64,000 nucleotides of DNA, taken from contig NZ_BIMA01000020.1 in NCBI RefSeq assembly GCF_004000845.1, positions 1-64,000 on the forward strand, in the 5' to 3' direction. Shown here piece after piece: positions 8,319 to 15,499 of this stretch. How positions within the stretch are numbered: the stretch's first letter is position 1; every line of letters starts with the position of its first letter. Origin of the DNA: Paenibacillus koleovorans NBRC 103111. Lineage in GTDB: Bacteria; Bacillota; Bacilli; Paenibacillales; NBRC-103111. The translations under genes and the position numbers were made by a program. The notes under the pieces were generated by a model that was given only the letters and a program-made list of their open reading frames with translations, made no database searches and was not told the origin of the DNA.

Positions 8319-8366
8319 GCTCAAACAGGCTTCATTCCTGGAGAATGGAGTCTATTTGAGCTTTTT
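8319..8366 (+). terminator. intrinsic terminator
   Basis: GCTCAAACAGGCTTCATTC pairs, with a few mismatches, with GAATGGAGTCTATTTGAGC around CTGGA, followed by TTTTT. It ends the orphan response regulator transcript. Confidence 0.85.
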
Positions 8367-8454
8367 ATCCAATTTTCTGGATACGCTTTATTGAGCATTA
8401 TGCAAATTTTAGGGGTTTATCTCCGCCGTTGGATATGTTAGCCTCTTCTGTAGG

Positions 8455-8616
8455 CATGGCCGAAACTGTTCAGAGCAATTGGCCGGACAGTGCGGGGGAC
8501 GTACTTATTACGGACAAGCATGATTTGCAGGTCCGTTAGGGGTGAAGCGAAGCGCGCGAGCGCCTTTGTAGGGTTGTATCCTCAGCCCGAACCCGACAAC
8601 TAACCTCGTAGGCATC
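8455..8616 (+). promoter_or_regulatory. c-di-AMP (ydaO/yuaA) riboswitch
   Basis: The 3' half carries the signature of this class: GGGGGACG, GGGGTGAA, a GC hairpin with a GCGCGAGCGC loop, TAGGG..ATCC, and GAACCCGACAACTAACCTCG at 8589-8608 followed by TAGGCAT. These line up with conserved parts of known ydaO aptamers such as the Thermoanaerobacter one (CACCCGACAGCUAAC and the closing GGCA). The 5' half has GGCCGAAACTG, and ATGGCC near 8456 can pair with the closing GGCAT with one bulge. The aptamer ends only about 10 nt before the AAGGAG of the 3D-domain gene and no terminator lies between. Control of translation initiation is therefore more likely than termination. The class is known to control wall hydrolases. 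Confidence 0.85.
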
Positions 8617-8638
8617 TTTACAAAAGGAGCGATGTACC

Positions 8639-9490
8639 TTGAAGTTCAAGTTTTATCGCAAGACTTTGGCAACGGTAGCCTTAGGAGCGTTATGCATCGG
8701 CGGCACGACGGTTTTCGCCGAGGGCATCATCAAGCTTGGCGTTGACGAGGTTCAGCAAGAAAAAGTTTATGTTCAAACGATCAAAGCGGCTGAATTAGCA
8801 AACGCTACGCCCATCCAATTCGACTTGCAAGCCGGGTGGGACTTGCAGCGCCCTTTGGCGGCGGTAGCTATCACGGCCGCGCTTGAACCGGCTGCACCGG
8901 AAGCGGCGGCTATGTTGATGGCCGCAGCTGACACTACTGCGGCAGCTGCGGAGTCTGTACAGGTTGCCTCAACCCCTGTACCTGTACCGGCGCCGTCCAT
9001 GGCTCCAGCAGCGAAGGCGAAGGCGGCACCGACCCCGACGCCTGTCAAAGCGAAATCGACGGCCGTAGCCAAAGCATCGACAGCACCGGCGGCGACGACG
9101 ATGGCGGCGACTGCAGCGCCGACGGGAAGCACCATTGCCGATCATACGGGCACAGCCCACGCCTATAGCAAAGTGATCAACGCCACGGCTTCCGCATACT
9201 CCGCATCGCCTGAAGAAAACGGCGGCTACGGGGCGGTAGACTACTACGGCAACGCCCTCAAGCTAGGTACGATCGCCGTCGATCCGAAGATCATTCCGCT
9301 CGGCACGACCGTGCTGGTCCAAGGCTACAGCTTCGACGGCTTGCCGCAGACGCTTGTGGCTAAGGCAACTGACGTAGGCGGCTCCGTCAAGGGCAACCGG
9401 ATCGATATTTTCATTCCGGGCACCCGCTCTTATGTCAGCAAGTTCGGAATCCAGAACGTTCAGATTTATGTGCTCAACCCCACAAAGTGA
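8639..9490 (+). CDS. secreted 3D-domain wall protein (putative muralytic)
   Basis: A 283-residue exported protein. It has a signal peptide (about 1-28, ending VFAEG), an Ala/Pro/Thr-rich low-complexity linker (about 75-170) and a C-terminal 3D domain (about 180-283). The domain has the conserved Asp residues in AKATDVGGSVKGNRIDIFI, the feature for which it is named, and is related to MltA/Rpf-type peptidoglycan-active domains. No LysM or G5 module is present, so the linker is its only visible spacer. The start codon is TTG at 8639 with AAGGAG 9 nt before; a nearby ATG is out of frame. It lies directly behind a c-di-AMP riboswitch, tying it to osmotic and wall homeostasis. Confidence 0.85.
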   Translation: MKFKFYRKTLATVALGALCIGGTTVFAEGIIKLGVDEVQQEKVYVQTIKAAELANATPIQFDLQAGWDLQRPLAAVAITAALEPAAPEAAAMLMAAADTTAAAAESVQVASTPVPVPAPSMAPAAKAKAAPTPTPVKAKSTAVAKASTAPAATTMAATAAPTGSTIADHTGTAHAYSKVINATASAYSASPEENGGYGAVDYYGNALKLGTIAVDPKIIPLGTTVLVQGYSFDGLPQTLVAKATDVGGSVKGNRIDIFIPGTRSYVSKFGIQNVQIYVLNPTK

Positions 9491-9553
9491 AGCTTGACTC
9501 CGAAGCAGCGTATCCTTGAACTTTGCGGGGACCCCGAATCCTTTCATCTTTTG

Positions 9554-10648
9554 TCATAGCTGACCGGCGACGTTCAGCAGCTGAGGGACGGTTACGAATT
9601 CGTAGCCGTCCTTTTTCAATTGCTGAATGACGGCTCGGAGCGCGGCGACGGTGCCGGACAAGTCCTGCTTCTCGCCGCCTGCAGAGTGCTGCAGAACGAT
9701 TGAGCCGGCCCGCGTATGATTCAGGATCATCGCTGTGATCTTGTCGGCAGCGGGGCTTTTCCAGTCCTCTGAGTCGACGTTCCAATTCACGATGAGGTAT
9801 TGCTGGCTTTTCGTCCAGATTAACTGGTCCTCCGATATTTCCCCATACGGGGGCCGGATCAGTCTAGGCATGTACCCGATCTGGCTCTTCAGAATGGTAG
9901 AGGTTCTGTCGATCTGATGCTGGTACTCAGACAGGCTCAGCTTGGTAAACAACGGATGGTTGTAGGAATGATTGCCGATAGCATGCCCCTCGCCCGCAAT
10001 GCGCTTCACGACGGAGGGATTGGCTTCCGCACGGACCCCGGTCAGGAAGAAGGTCGCTTTCACATGGTTAGCTTTCAATACATCGAGCACTTGAGGCGTG
10101 TAAGTCATATCCGGACCGTCGTCGAACGTAAGGGCGACTTGTTTTTTGTGCGAAATCGGCGATTGTGCCGGACCGTTGACCTTGAAAATATCCGCATACT
10201 TCGCTCTGAGCTGGGCGAGCGTAAGCTTGCGTGCCGCTTCCTGCTGCTGGCGCTGGACGGGGATCGCCGGCTTTTTCTTTTTGTCCTTGGAGGCGGCGGT
10301 CGGCTGCGTGGAGCCATTGGACTTCGGGGCGGCCGGCGGCAGGGAAAGCGCAGGAATCGGCGGTAGGGACGGCGTCGGCACCGGTGCGCTCAATTCCGGC
10401 AGCTCCAGCTGAATCATCGGATGCGACGAATGGGCAGTCGGTTCGACCTGCGGATCGGTCATCGTGATTGGCGGGGCAGGCATCAGGTCGTTGCTGAGAT
10501 CTAGGGCACGATGCGGGTTGCCGCAGCCTGACAATGAGAATGACAATGACAATGCCAGTGCAGCAAGAAGCCATCTCCCTCCAAGCAGCTTGGTCCGCTT
10601 CCCGTATTGAGCCCAGCCATAACGCATGCGCATTCGTAGCACCCCCAT
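9554..10648 (-). CDS. peptidoglycan/polysaccharide deacetylase lipoprotein
   Basis: The 364-residue precursor has a basic N-terminus, a hydrophobic core and a lipobox LSGC (Cys near residue 42). A Pro-rich linker of about 100 residues ends in a basic KDKKKK patch. The NodB catalytic domain occupies about 165-360. Metal and catalytic motifs are LTFDDGPDMTY, NHSYNHPLF, RPPYGEIS, NVDSEDW and IVLQHSAGG, an arrangement like PdaA/PgdA enzymes that deacetylate muramic acid or GlcNAc in peptidoglycan. Start choice is open: AGGGG precedes the first ATG, GGGGTG the next. It converges with the 3D-domain gene. Confidence 0.85.
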   Translation of the reverse strand: MGVLRMRMRYGWAQYGKRTKLLGGRWLLAALALSLSFSLSGCGNPHRALDLSNDLMPAPPITMTDPQVEPTAHSSHPMIQLELPELSAPVPTPSLPPIPALSLPPAAPKSNGSTQPTAASKDKKKKPAIPVQRQQQEAARKLTLAQLRAKYADIFKVNGPAQSPISHKKQVALTFDDGPDMTYTPQVLDVLKANHVKATFFLTGVRAEANPSVVKRIAGEGHAIGNHSYNHPLFTKLSLSEYQHQIDRTSTILKSQIGYMPRLIRPPYGEISEDQLIWTKSQQYLIVNWNVDSEDWKSPAADKITAMILNHTRAGSIVLQHSAGGEKQDLSGTVAALRAVIQQLKKDGYEFVTVPQLLNVAGQL

Positions 10649-10741
10649 TTTCCCCTAGTATGTCTCCAACGGGCAAAAGAAAAACGCCCGCTCGATCGAG
10701 AGGCGCTTGGCAAACGATGCCTGTTTGAACTCGGGATTCGA

Positions 10742-11830
10742 TTACCCGTTTTGTTGCTGAAACTGCTTCATGAAATCAGCCAGAGCCTTGCAGCTTTCAT
10801 AAGGAACGGCATTGTAGGTAGATGCGCGCAGATGACCTACATCGCGGTGGCCTTTGAGACCGACGAAGCCGTGTTTCTCGGATTCCTTGATGAATTTGGC
10901 TTCCAGCTCGTCGCTCTCGAGGGCGAAGGTGATGTTCATCAGCGAGCGGCTGCTCGGATCGACCAACCCTTTGTAGAAGCCGCCGCTTTGATCGATGGCG
11001 TTATAGATCAAGTCCGTCTTGCTGCGGTTCAGCTGTTCCATTTGCGTCAGGCCGCCGTTTCTCTTGATCCACTGGAGCACCAGATTGACCATATAAACGG
11101 AATAGACCGGCGGCGTATTGTACAGCGACTTCGTCTTGGCATGCGTGTCATAGCGCAGCATCGTCGGCAGATGCTTCGGGCTGTTCTGAAGCAGCTCCTC
11201 CCGCAGGATGACGACCGTTACGCCCGACGGGCCCAGGTTCTTCTGCGCACCGGCATAGATCATGGCGAACTGCGAGACGTCGACCGGACGGCACATGATG
11301 TCGCTCGATAAGTCCCCGATCAGCGGAGTGGAGCCGGTGTCCGGGTATTGCAAGAATTGAGAGCCGGCGATCGTTTCGTTGGAGGTAAGATGGATGTAAG
11401 CCGTTTGCTCTTGAACGGTTAGCTCCTGCTGGCCCGGCATGCGGGTGAACCCGTTCGCCTCGCCGCTCGCGGCTGCGTAGACGTTGCCGATCAGCTTGGC
11501 TTCCTTGTACGCCTTGTCCGCCCAGCTGCCCGTCAGGATGTAGCCTGCCGATTGTCCGGCTTGCAGCAGGTTCATCGGGATCATCGCGAACTGTGTGCTC
11601 GCGCCGCCTTGCAGGAACAGCACCTCATAGCCGGCCGGAATGCCCAGCAGCTCTTTCATGAGCGCTTGCGTGTCGTTGTTCACTTGCTCGTATTGTTTGC
11701 TGCGATGGGAAATTTCCATAATGGACATGCCGATCCCCTGGAAATCGACGAATTGCTCCTGGGCTTGCTGCAGCACCTCGAGCGGCAGTGCCGCCGGTCC
11801 GGCGTTGAAATTGTAGGCGCGTTGAGTCAT
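10742..11830 (-). CDS. serC: phosphoserine aminotransferase
   Basis: This 362-residue class V PLP enzyme transfers the amino group from glutamate to 3-phosphohydroxypyruvate in serine synthesis, and to the matching intermediate of pyridoxal phosphate synthesis. Motifs include YNFNAGPAALP at the start, QGGASTQFAMIPMNLL, the PLP-lysine region MIYAGAQKNLGPSGVTVV and GLKGHRDVGHLRASTYNAVP at the C-terminus. The start at 11830 follows GGAAG and fits the family; the longer upstream frame has no conserved content. A good promoter lies at 11871-11899. No other serine genes are adjacent. Confidence 0.95.
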   Translation of the reverse strand: MTQRAYNFNAGPAALPLEVLQQAQEQFVDFQGIGMSIMEISHRSKQYEQVNNDTQALMKELLGIPAGYEVLFLQGGASTQFAMIPMNLLQAGQSAGYILTGSWADKAYKEAKLIGNVYAAASGEANGFTRMPGQQELTVQEQTAYIHLTSNETIAGSQFLQYPDTGSTPLIGDLSSDIMCRPVDVSQFAMIYAGAQKNLGPSGVTVVILREELLQNSPKHLPTMLRYDTHAKTKSLYNTPPVYSVYMVNLVLQWIKRNGGLTQMEQLNRSKTDLIYNAIDQSGGFYKGLVDPSSRSLMNITFALESDELEAKFIKESEKHGFVGLKGHRDVGHLRASTYNAVPYESCKALADFMKQFQQQNG

Positions 11831-11870
11831 CGTTGAGGCTTCCTTTCTTCCGCAGAAATGTAATATCGCT

Positions 11871-11899
11871 ATGATAGCAGTATTCGATAGTGCGTTCAA
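11871..11899 (-). promoter_or_regulatory. sigma-A promoter of serC
   Basis: On the minus strand TTGAAC (plus 11894-11899) and TATCAT (plus 11871-11876) are separated by exactly 17 bp, about 40 bp before the serC start. Confidence 0.75.
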
Positions 11900-12044
11900 T
11901 AAGCTTGGCGCGATTTGTCTGAAAAATGTCTAAAAATACTTACGGATTCGGATTTGTAAACGGTTACGGCTCCGGAGTCGATAAAACGGCATGAAATGTG
12001 GGAGCTGGATGGTGGTTTAGGGTATGCTAGGGTACATAACTTTT

Positions 12045-12122
12045 ATGAAATGCTCATTTCGCTCCCAACCCCTATTTAGCGAAAATGAGCCAGGCTCTCC
12101 TTATTCGCAGAAAATGGAGCTC
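12045..12122. repeat. short intergenic inverted/direct repeat pair
   Basis: GCTCATTTCGCT and AGCGAAAATGAGC form a near-perfect inverted repeat, followed by a related TTATTCGCAGAAAATGGAGC unit. It resembles the other short degenerate intergenic repeats of this window. No gene is seen between serC and the 2H phosphodiesterase apart from this. Confidence 0.4.
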
Positions 12123-12235
12123 CATGTGAGGTTTTGAGGGCAAGTAAGTGGGTTGGCACGATTGGTGCTGGGTGGCTGGTTTGTGCGATGGCGGGGTATA
12201 GCTTTATTTTTGTTTTATTAAGGAGCGGCGATCCA

Positions 12236-12835
12236 GTGATCCAGTTGGATTCAAAACTACGCGTCTTCATCGCTATTCCGCTGCCGGCAGCGGTTCAGAC
12301 GGCTATGGCGCGGGACATGGCGCTGCTGCGGGAGCAGCTTTCGTTTCAGAAGTGGGTGCATCCGGAGGATTTGCATCTGACGCTCAAGTTCATCGGGGAC
12401 ATCGCGCCATCCGCGCTCCGCGCGCTCGAGGCCGGGCTGGAGCGGGTGGCGGCCCGCTCCGTGCCATTCCCGCTCCGGCTGGACGGAGCGGGCACTTTCG
12501 GCCCGCCGCGCGCGCCGAGAGTGCTTTGGGCCGGCCTTGCCGGCGGTCTGCAAGCTCTGCATCGGCTGCAAGCCGATGTAGAGCGGCAGGCCGCCGAGGC
12601 CGGCTACGCGCCGGAGGCGCGCGCGTTCGCGCCGCACGTGACGCTGGCCCGGCGCTTCGCCGGATGCGATAGCGTCGGGCCGGGCGTCACAGGTGTCACG
12701 GGTGTCGGTGCGGGCAAGGCGTGGTCCGCCGACGCCGACTGGCTCGTGGACCGTATCGTGCTGTACCGCACCCATATGGGGCGGTCGCCCATGTACGAGC
12801 GCATCGGCGAGTACGCCTTCCACGCCGAGGGCTGA
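12236..12835 (+). CDS. thpR: RNA 2',3'-cyclic phosphodiesterase (2H family)
   Basis: A ThpR/LigT-type protein of about 199 residues that opens 2',3'-cyclic phosphates on RNA ends. Both catalytic HxTx motifs are present: DLHLTLKF near residue 45 and PHVTLARRF near residue 145. The start is set at GTG 12236, in frame 10 nt behind AAGGAG; an upstream TTG at 12134 would add 34 residues with no family content. GC is very high in the 3' half. A small Gly/Val-rich run (GVTGVTGVGAGKA) just after the second motif is an odd insertion. The gene is followed by the intergenic repeat array. Confidence 0.85.
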   Translation: MIQLDSKLRVFIAIPLPAAVQTAMARDMALLREQLSFQKWVHPEDLHLTLKFIGDIAPSALRALEAGLERVAARSVPFPLRLDGAGTFGPPRAPRVLWAGLAGGLQALHRLQADVERQAAEAGYAPEARAFAPHVTLARRFAGCDSVGPGVTGVTGVGAGKAWSADADWLVDRIVLYRTHMGRSPMYERIGEYAFHAEG

Positions 12836-12918
12836 CCAAACACACAAGCAGAAATTGCCGCTGTTGCGAACGATAGCCAGCTACTGCTTGTTTGCCATGC
12901 GCCTCTAATAAGCTGAAC

Positions 12919-13055
12919 CGCACAACCTGCCATTCCCGAGCCGAATTCGTGCAAATGGACCAACTCCCGCACAAACTGCCCCTCCCGAGCCGAAGTGCAA
13001 AAACTTGACTAACTTTTGCCTAATCTGCCGCTCCCAAGGCGAATAAGTGCATTTT
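12919..13055. repeat. intergenic direct repeats, family A (three copies)
   Basis: Three degenerate copies of CGCACAAnCTGCCnCTCCCG followed by AGCCGAA and GTGCAAA begin near 12919, 12968 and 13016, a period of 48-49 bp. A partial copy (CAACCTGCCGCTCC) lies near 13171. Each copy begins with GCAC and ends with GTGC, so each can fold. No open frame runs through them. Confidence 0.65.
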
Positions 13056-13157
13056 CGCGCTTACAGCAGGCATGCGAGCCGTTCCGTGAGCTGTAAGCGC
13101 GATTTTGTGCTTACAGCTGAAATACGAGCCATTCCGTTAGCTATAAGCGCGATTTTG
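13056..13157. repeat. intergenic tandem inverted repeats, family B (two copies)
   Basis: Two adjacent units (13056-13107 and 13108-13157) of about 52 and 50 bp. Each has arms like GCGCTTACAGC and GCTGTAAGCGC around a CGAGCCGTTCCGT core and ends in GCGATTTTG. Each unit is a hairpin candidate. The two copies differ at several bases, so the array is old or recurrent. Confidence 0.7.
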
Positions 13158-13202
13158 ACTAATTCCCTCTCAACCTGCCGCTCCTCACACCGCGCATACC
13201 CC

Positions 13203-14654
13203 CTACTCCACAGCCCCAGCCCCCGCCGACTCCACAACCGGAGGCACGTACAACGGTAGCGCCAGCGTCACGGTCGTACCTTGCCCGGGCTCGCTCGCGA
13301 ACTCGAGCCGCCCGCCGTGCAGGCTCACGATCTCGCGGCAAATCGAGAGCCCGAGCCCGGTCCCTTCCGCGAGCGGGTTCACCTGGTAAAACTTCGCCTC
13401 GATCCGCGGCAGCTGCTCGGGATCGATGCCGATACCGTTGTCGGCCACGCTCACCACGGCCTCCAAACCTGCCCGCTCGATCGCCAGCGTGATCGTGCCG
13501 GACACCCGGCTGAACTTGATCGCATTGTCGACCAAGTTCAGGAGCACCTGCTTCAGCCGGTTCGGATCACCGGCGACCGCCACCCCTCGCAGCTCGTCGC
13601 CCAGCCCCGCCGGAGGCAACACGAGCAGCTTCTTCTTGTCCGCCTTCGACCGCAGCTGCAGCACGACTTCCTCAAGCACCGCTACGATCGGCACGCTGCG
13701 CATATCGAGCGCGATCCGCTTCTGATCGAGCCGCGAGAAGTCGAGCAGCTCCTCGACGAGCCCGATCAGCCGGTCCGTTTCCCGGGAAATAATGCCAAGC
13801 CCCTGCCGCGTCTCCTGCTCATCCTGCATATCGCCGGTCACAATCGTCTCGCTCCAGCCCTTGATGCTGCTAAGCGGCGTCCGAATCTCATGTGAGATTG
13901 AGGAGATGAAGTCACTCTTCAGCCCTTCACTGCGGACAATCTCCGACGCCATAAAGTTCAACGTCTTCGCCAGCTCTCCGATCTCATTGCGCTCCGACTC
14001 GTCCACCCGCACATCGAACCGTCCCCGTGCCATCTCCGCCGAAGCCGCCGTAATGCGTTTGATCGGCTTCACCAAAGATCCGGCGAACGACAAACTCACC
14101 AAGAACACCACAACCAGCACGATCAATCCCATGCCGATCGACAGCAGCAGCAGCCGCAGCAGTACCCGGTCCACTTCCGCAAGCGACGTGACATACCGCA
14201 AAACCGCCAGCGTCTGGCCATTGTAGGCGATCGGCGTGGACACCGCCATCACCTTCTCGCCCGTAACCGGATGATGGCCGATCCAGGTGCCGGATTCCCC
14301 GTTCACCGCATGCCGGACATCCGACGTCTTCCGCACTTCGCTGCCGGGCACGAAGCCGCTCGACGTCATCAACACGTTCCCTTCCTTGTCGATGATCTCC
14401 AGCTCCGCCGATTCGTGCGCGAACTTCACGATCATGTCGTTCAAATTTTGTTTGAACGTTGTATAGAACAAGCTAGTGTACTTGCTGTAGAAAGACAGCG
14501 ATACCGAAGCGTGCTTCTCCAGCACCGTCTCCACACTGCTGTAATAGTACTGGCGTACGGCCAGCACGAGCAGCGTCTCGACCAGGAGCAAGGTGAGCAG
14601 CACGACGACGATGAACCGGGAGACGACTTGACGCTTCAGCCCCCCGCCCTTCAT
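13203..14654 (-). CDS. membrane sensor histidine kinase
   Basis: This kinase of 483 residues has TM1 at about 12-34, an extracytoplasmic sensor loop of about 135 residues, TM2 at about 175-197 and a HAMP segment. A HisKA domain carries the phosphorylated His in SSISHEIRTPLSSIKG. The ATP-binding domain has N box LNLVDNAIKFS, G1 VADNGIGIDPE and G2 GTGLGLSICREI. It resembles PhoR/ResE/WalK-class kinases. ATG at 14654 overlaps the response regulator stop (ATGA), so translation is coupled. The C-terminus ends in a short Gly/Ala tail. It is the last gene of the lipoprotein-regulator-kinase operon. Confidence 0.92.
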   Translation of the reverse strand: MKGGGLKRQVVSRFIVVVLLTLLLVETLLVLAVRQYYYSSVETVLEKHASVSLSFYSKYTSLFYTTFKQNLNDMIVKFAHESAELEIIDKEGNVLMTSSGFVPGSEVRKTSDVRHAVNGESGTWIGHHPVTGEKVMAVSTPIAYNGQTLAVLRYVTSLAEVDRVLLRLLLLSIGMGLIVLVVVFLVSLSFAGSLVKPIKRITAASAEMARGRFDVRVDESERNEIGELAKTLNFMASEIVRSEGLKSDFISSISHEIRTPLSSIKGWSETIVTGDMQDEQETRQGLGIISRETDRLIGLVEELLDFSRLDQKRIALDMRSVPIVAVLEEVVLQLRSKADKKKLLVLPPAGLGDELRGVAVAGDPNRLKQVLLNLVDNAIKFSRVSGTITLAIERAGLEAVVSVADNGIGIDPEQLPRIEAKFYQVNPLAEGTGLGLSICREIVSLHGGRLEFASEPGQGTTVTLALPLYVPPVVESAGAGAVE

Positions 14655-15499
14655 ACCGGCTGTTCCTTCCACATGTAGCCGAAGCCCCAGATCGCCTCGA
14701 CAAAGAGAGGATGCGACGGATCGTCCTCGACCTTCTGGCGGACGCGGCGAATATTGACGTCGACGATCTTCGGATCGCCCACATAGTTCACGCCCCATAC
14801 TTCATCCAACAGCTGATCGCGGCTGATCGGAACGTTGCGTTTGCCAATCAGATACCGGATCAGCGAAAATTCGGTCGGCGTCAGCTCGATCCGCACGCCT
14901 TGCTTGAACAGCTGATTCGTATGCGGGTGAAGTTCGAACGGACCGCACAATACTTTCTCGTCCTGCCCAAAGCCTCCGGCTCCGACCGCCTGCTTGAGCA
15001 GCCGCACGCGGCGAAGCAGCGACTGTACCCGCGCCATCAGCTCGGCCGGGCTGAACGGCTTGGCGATATGATCGTCCGCACCCAAGGACAGCCCCATCAC
15101 CTTGTCCTGCTCCTGCACCCGGGCCGTCAGGAATATGATGCCGATCGTTTCATTAACCGCCCGCAGGCGCCGACACACCTCGAAGCCGTCGATTCCCGGC
15201 ACCATCACATCGAGCAGCGCAATGTCGATCGAAGCATCCCGCTCCAGCGCACTCCACGCGTCGTCTCCATTTTCCGCCTCGATCACTTCGTACCCGTTCC
15301 GCTTCAAATTAATGACCACAAAGCTGCGGATCGATTCCTCATCCTCGAGGAGGAACACTTTGCCAGCACGTTCCGCATTCCCTGCTCCTGCAGATGTTCC
15401 TGCAACTGCTCCTGCAGCAGTTCCTGAAGCTGCTCCTGTAGCTGCTCCTGTAGCCACCCCTGCAGCTGGTCCCGTCGTTCCACCCCCAACCGAACTCAT
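14651..15499 (-). CDS. OmpR-type response regulator with Gly/Ala-rich N-terminal extension
   Basis: The protein has 282 residues. The receiver (about 46-165) carries FLLEDEESIR, phosphoacceptor LLDVMVPG and Lys AKPFSP. The winged-helix domain (about 180-280) carries LTPTEFSLIRYL, IVDVNIRRVRQKV and AIWGFGYMW. Unusually, about 45 residues of almost pure Gly/Ala/Thr (AAGVATGAATGAASGTAAGA and more) precede the receiver, encoded by a 12-bp repeat. A strong AGGAGGGG directly before the first ATG and the lack of a usable internal start indicate the extension is translated. The start overlaps the lipoprotein stop and the stop overlaps the kinase start. Confidence 0.9.
   Translation of the reverse strand: MSSVGGGTTGPAAGVATGAATGAASGTAAGAVAGTSAGAGNAERAGKVFLLEDEESIRSFVVINLKRNGYEVIEAENGDDAWSALERDASIDIALLDVMVPGIDGFEVCRRLRAVNETIGIIFLTARVQEQDKVMGLSLGADDHIAKPFSPAELMARVQSLLRRVRLLKQAVGAGGFGQDEKVLCGPFELHPHTNQLFKQGVRIELTPTEFSLIRYLIGKRNVPISRDQLLDEVWGVNYVGDPKIVDVNIRRVRQKVEDDPSHPLFVEAIWGFGYMWKEQPV
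15381..15480. repeat. 12-bp minisatellite inside the response regulator gene
   Basis: About seven degenerate copies of a 12-bp unit close to GCTCCTGTAGCT (plus strand) encode the Gly/Ala extension. In another minus-strand frame the same DNA reads as a Gln/Leu/Glu repeat (QEQLQEQLQE), a by-product of the repeat. Confidence 0.7.

Noticed and set aside
12134-12235. TTG start 34 codons upstream for the ThpR-like protein
   Set aside because: The added residues have no family counterpart, while AAGGAG is correctly placed before the GTG at 12236.
15304-15489. Gln/Leu/Glu repeat peptide (QEQLQEQLQE)
   Set aside because: It is the alternative frame of the 12-bp minisatellite inside the response regulator gene and has no start signals.
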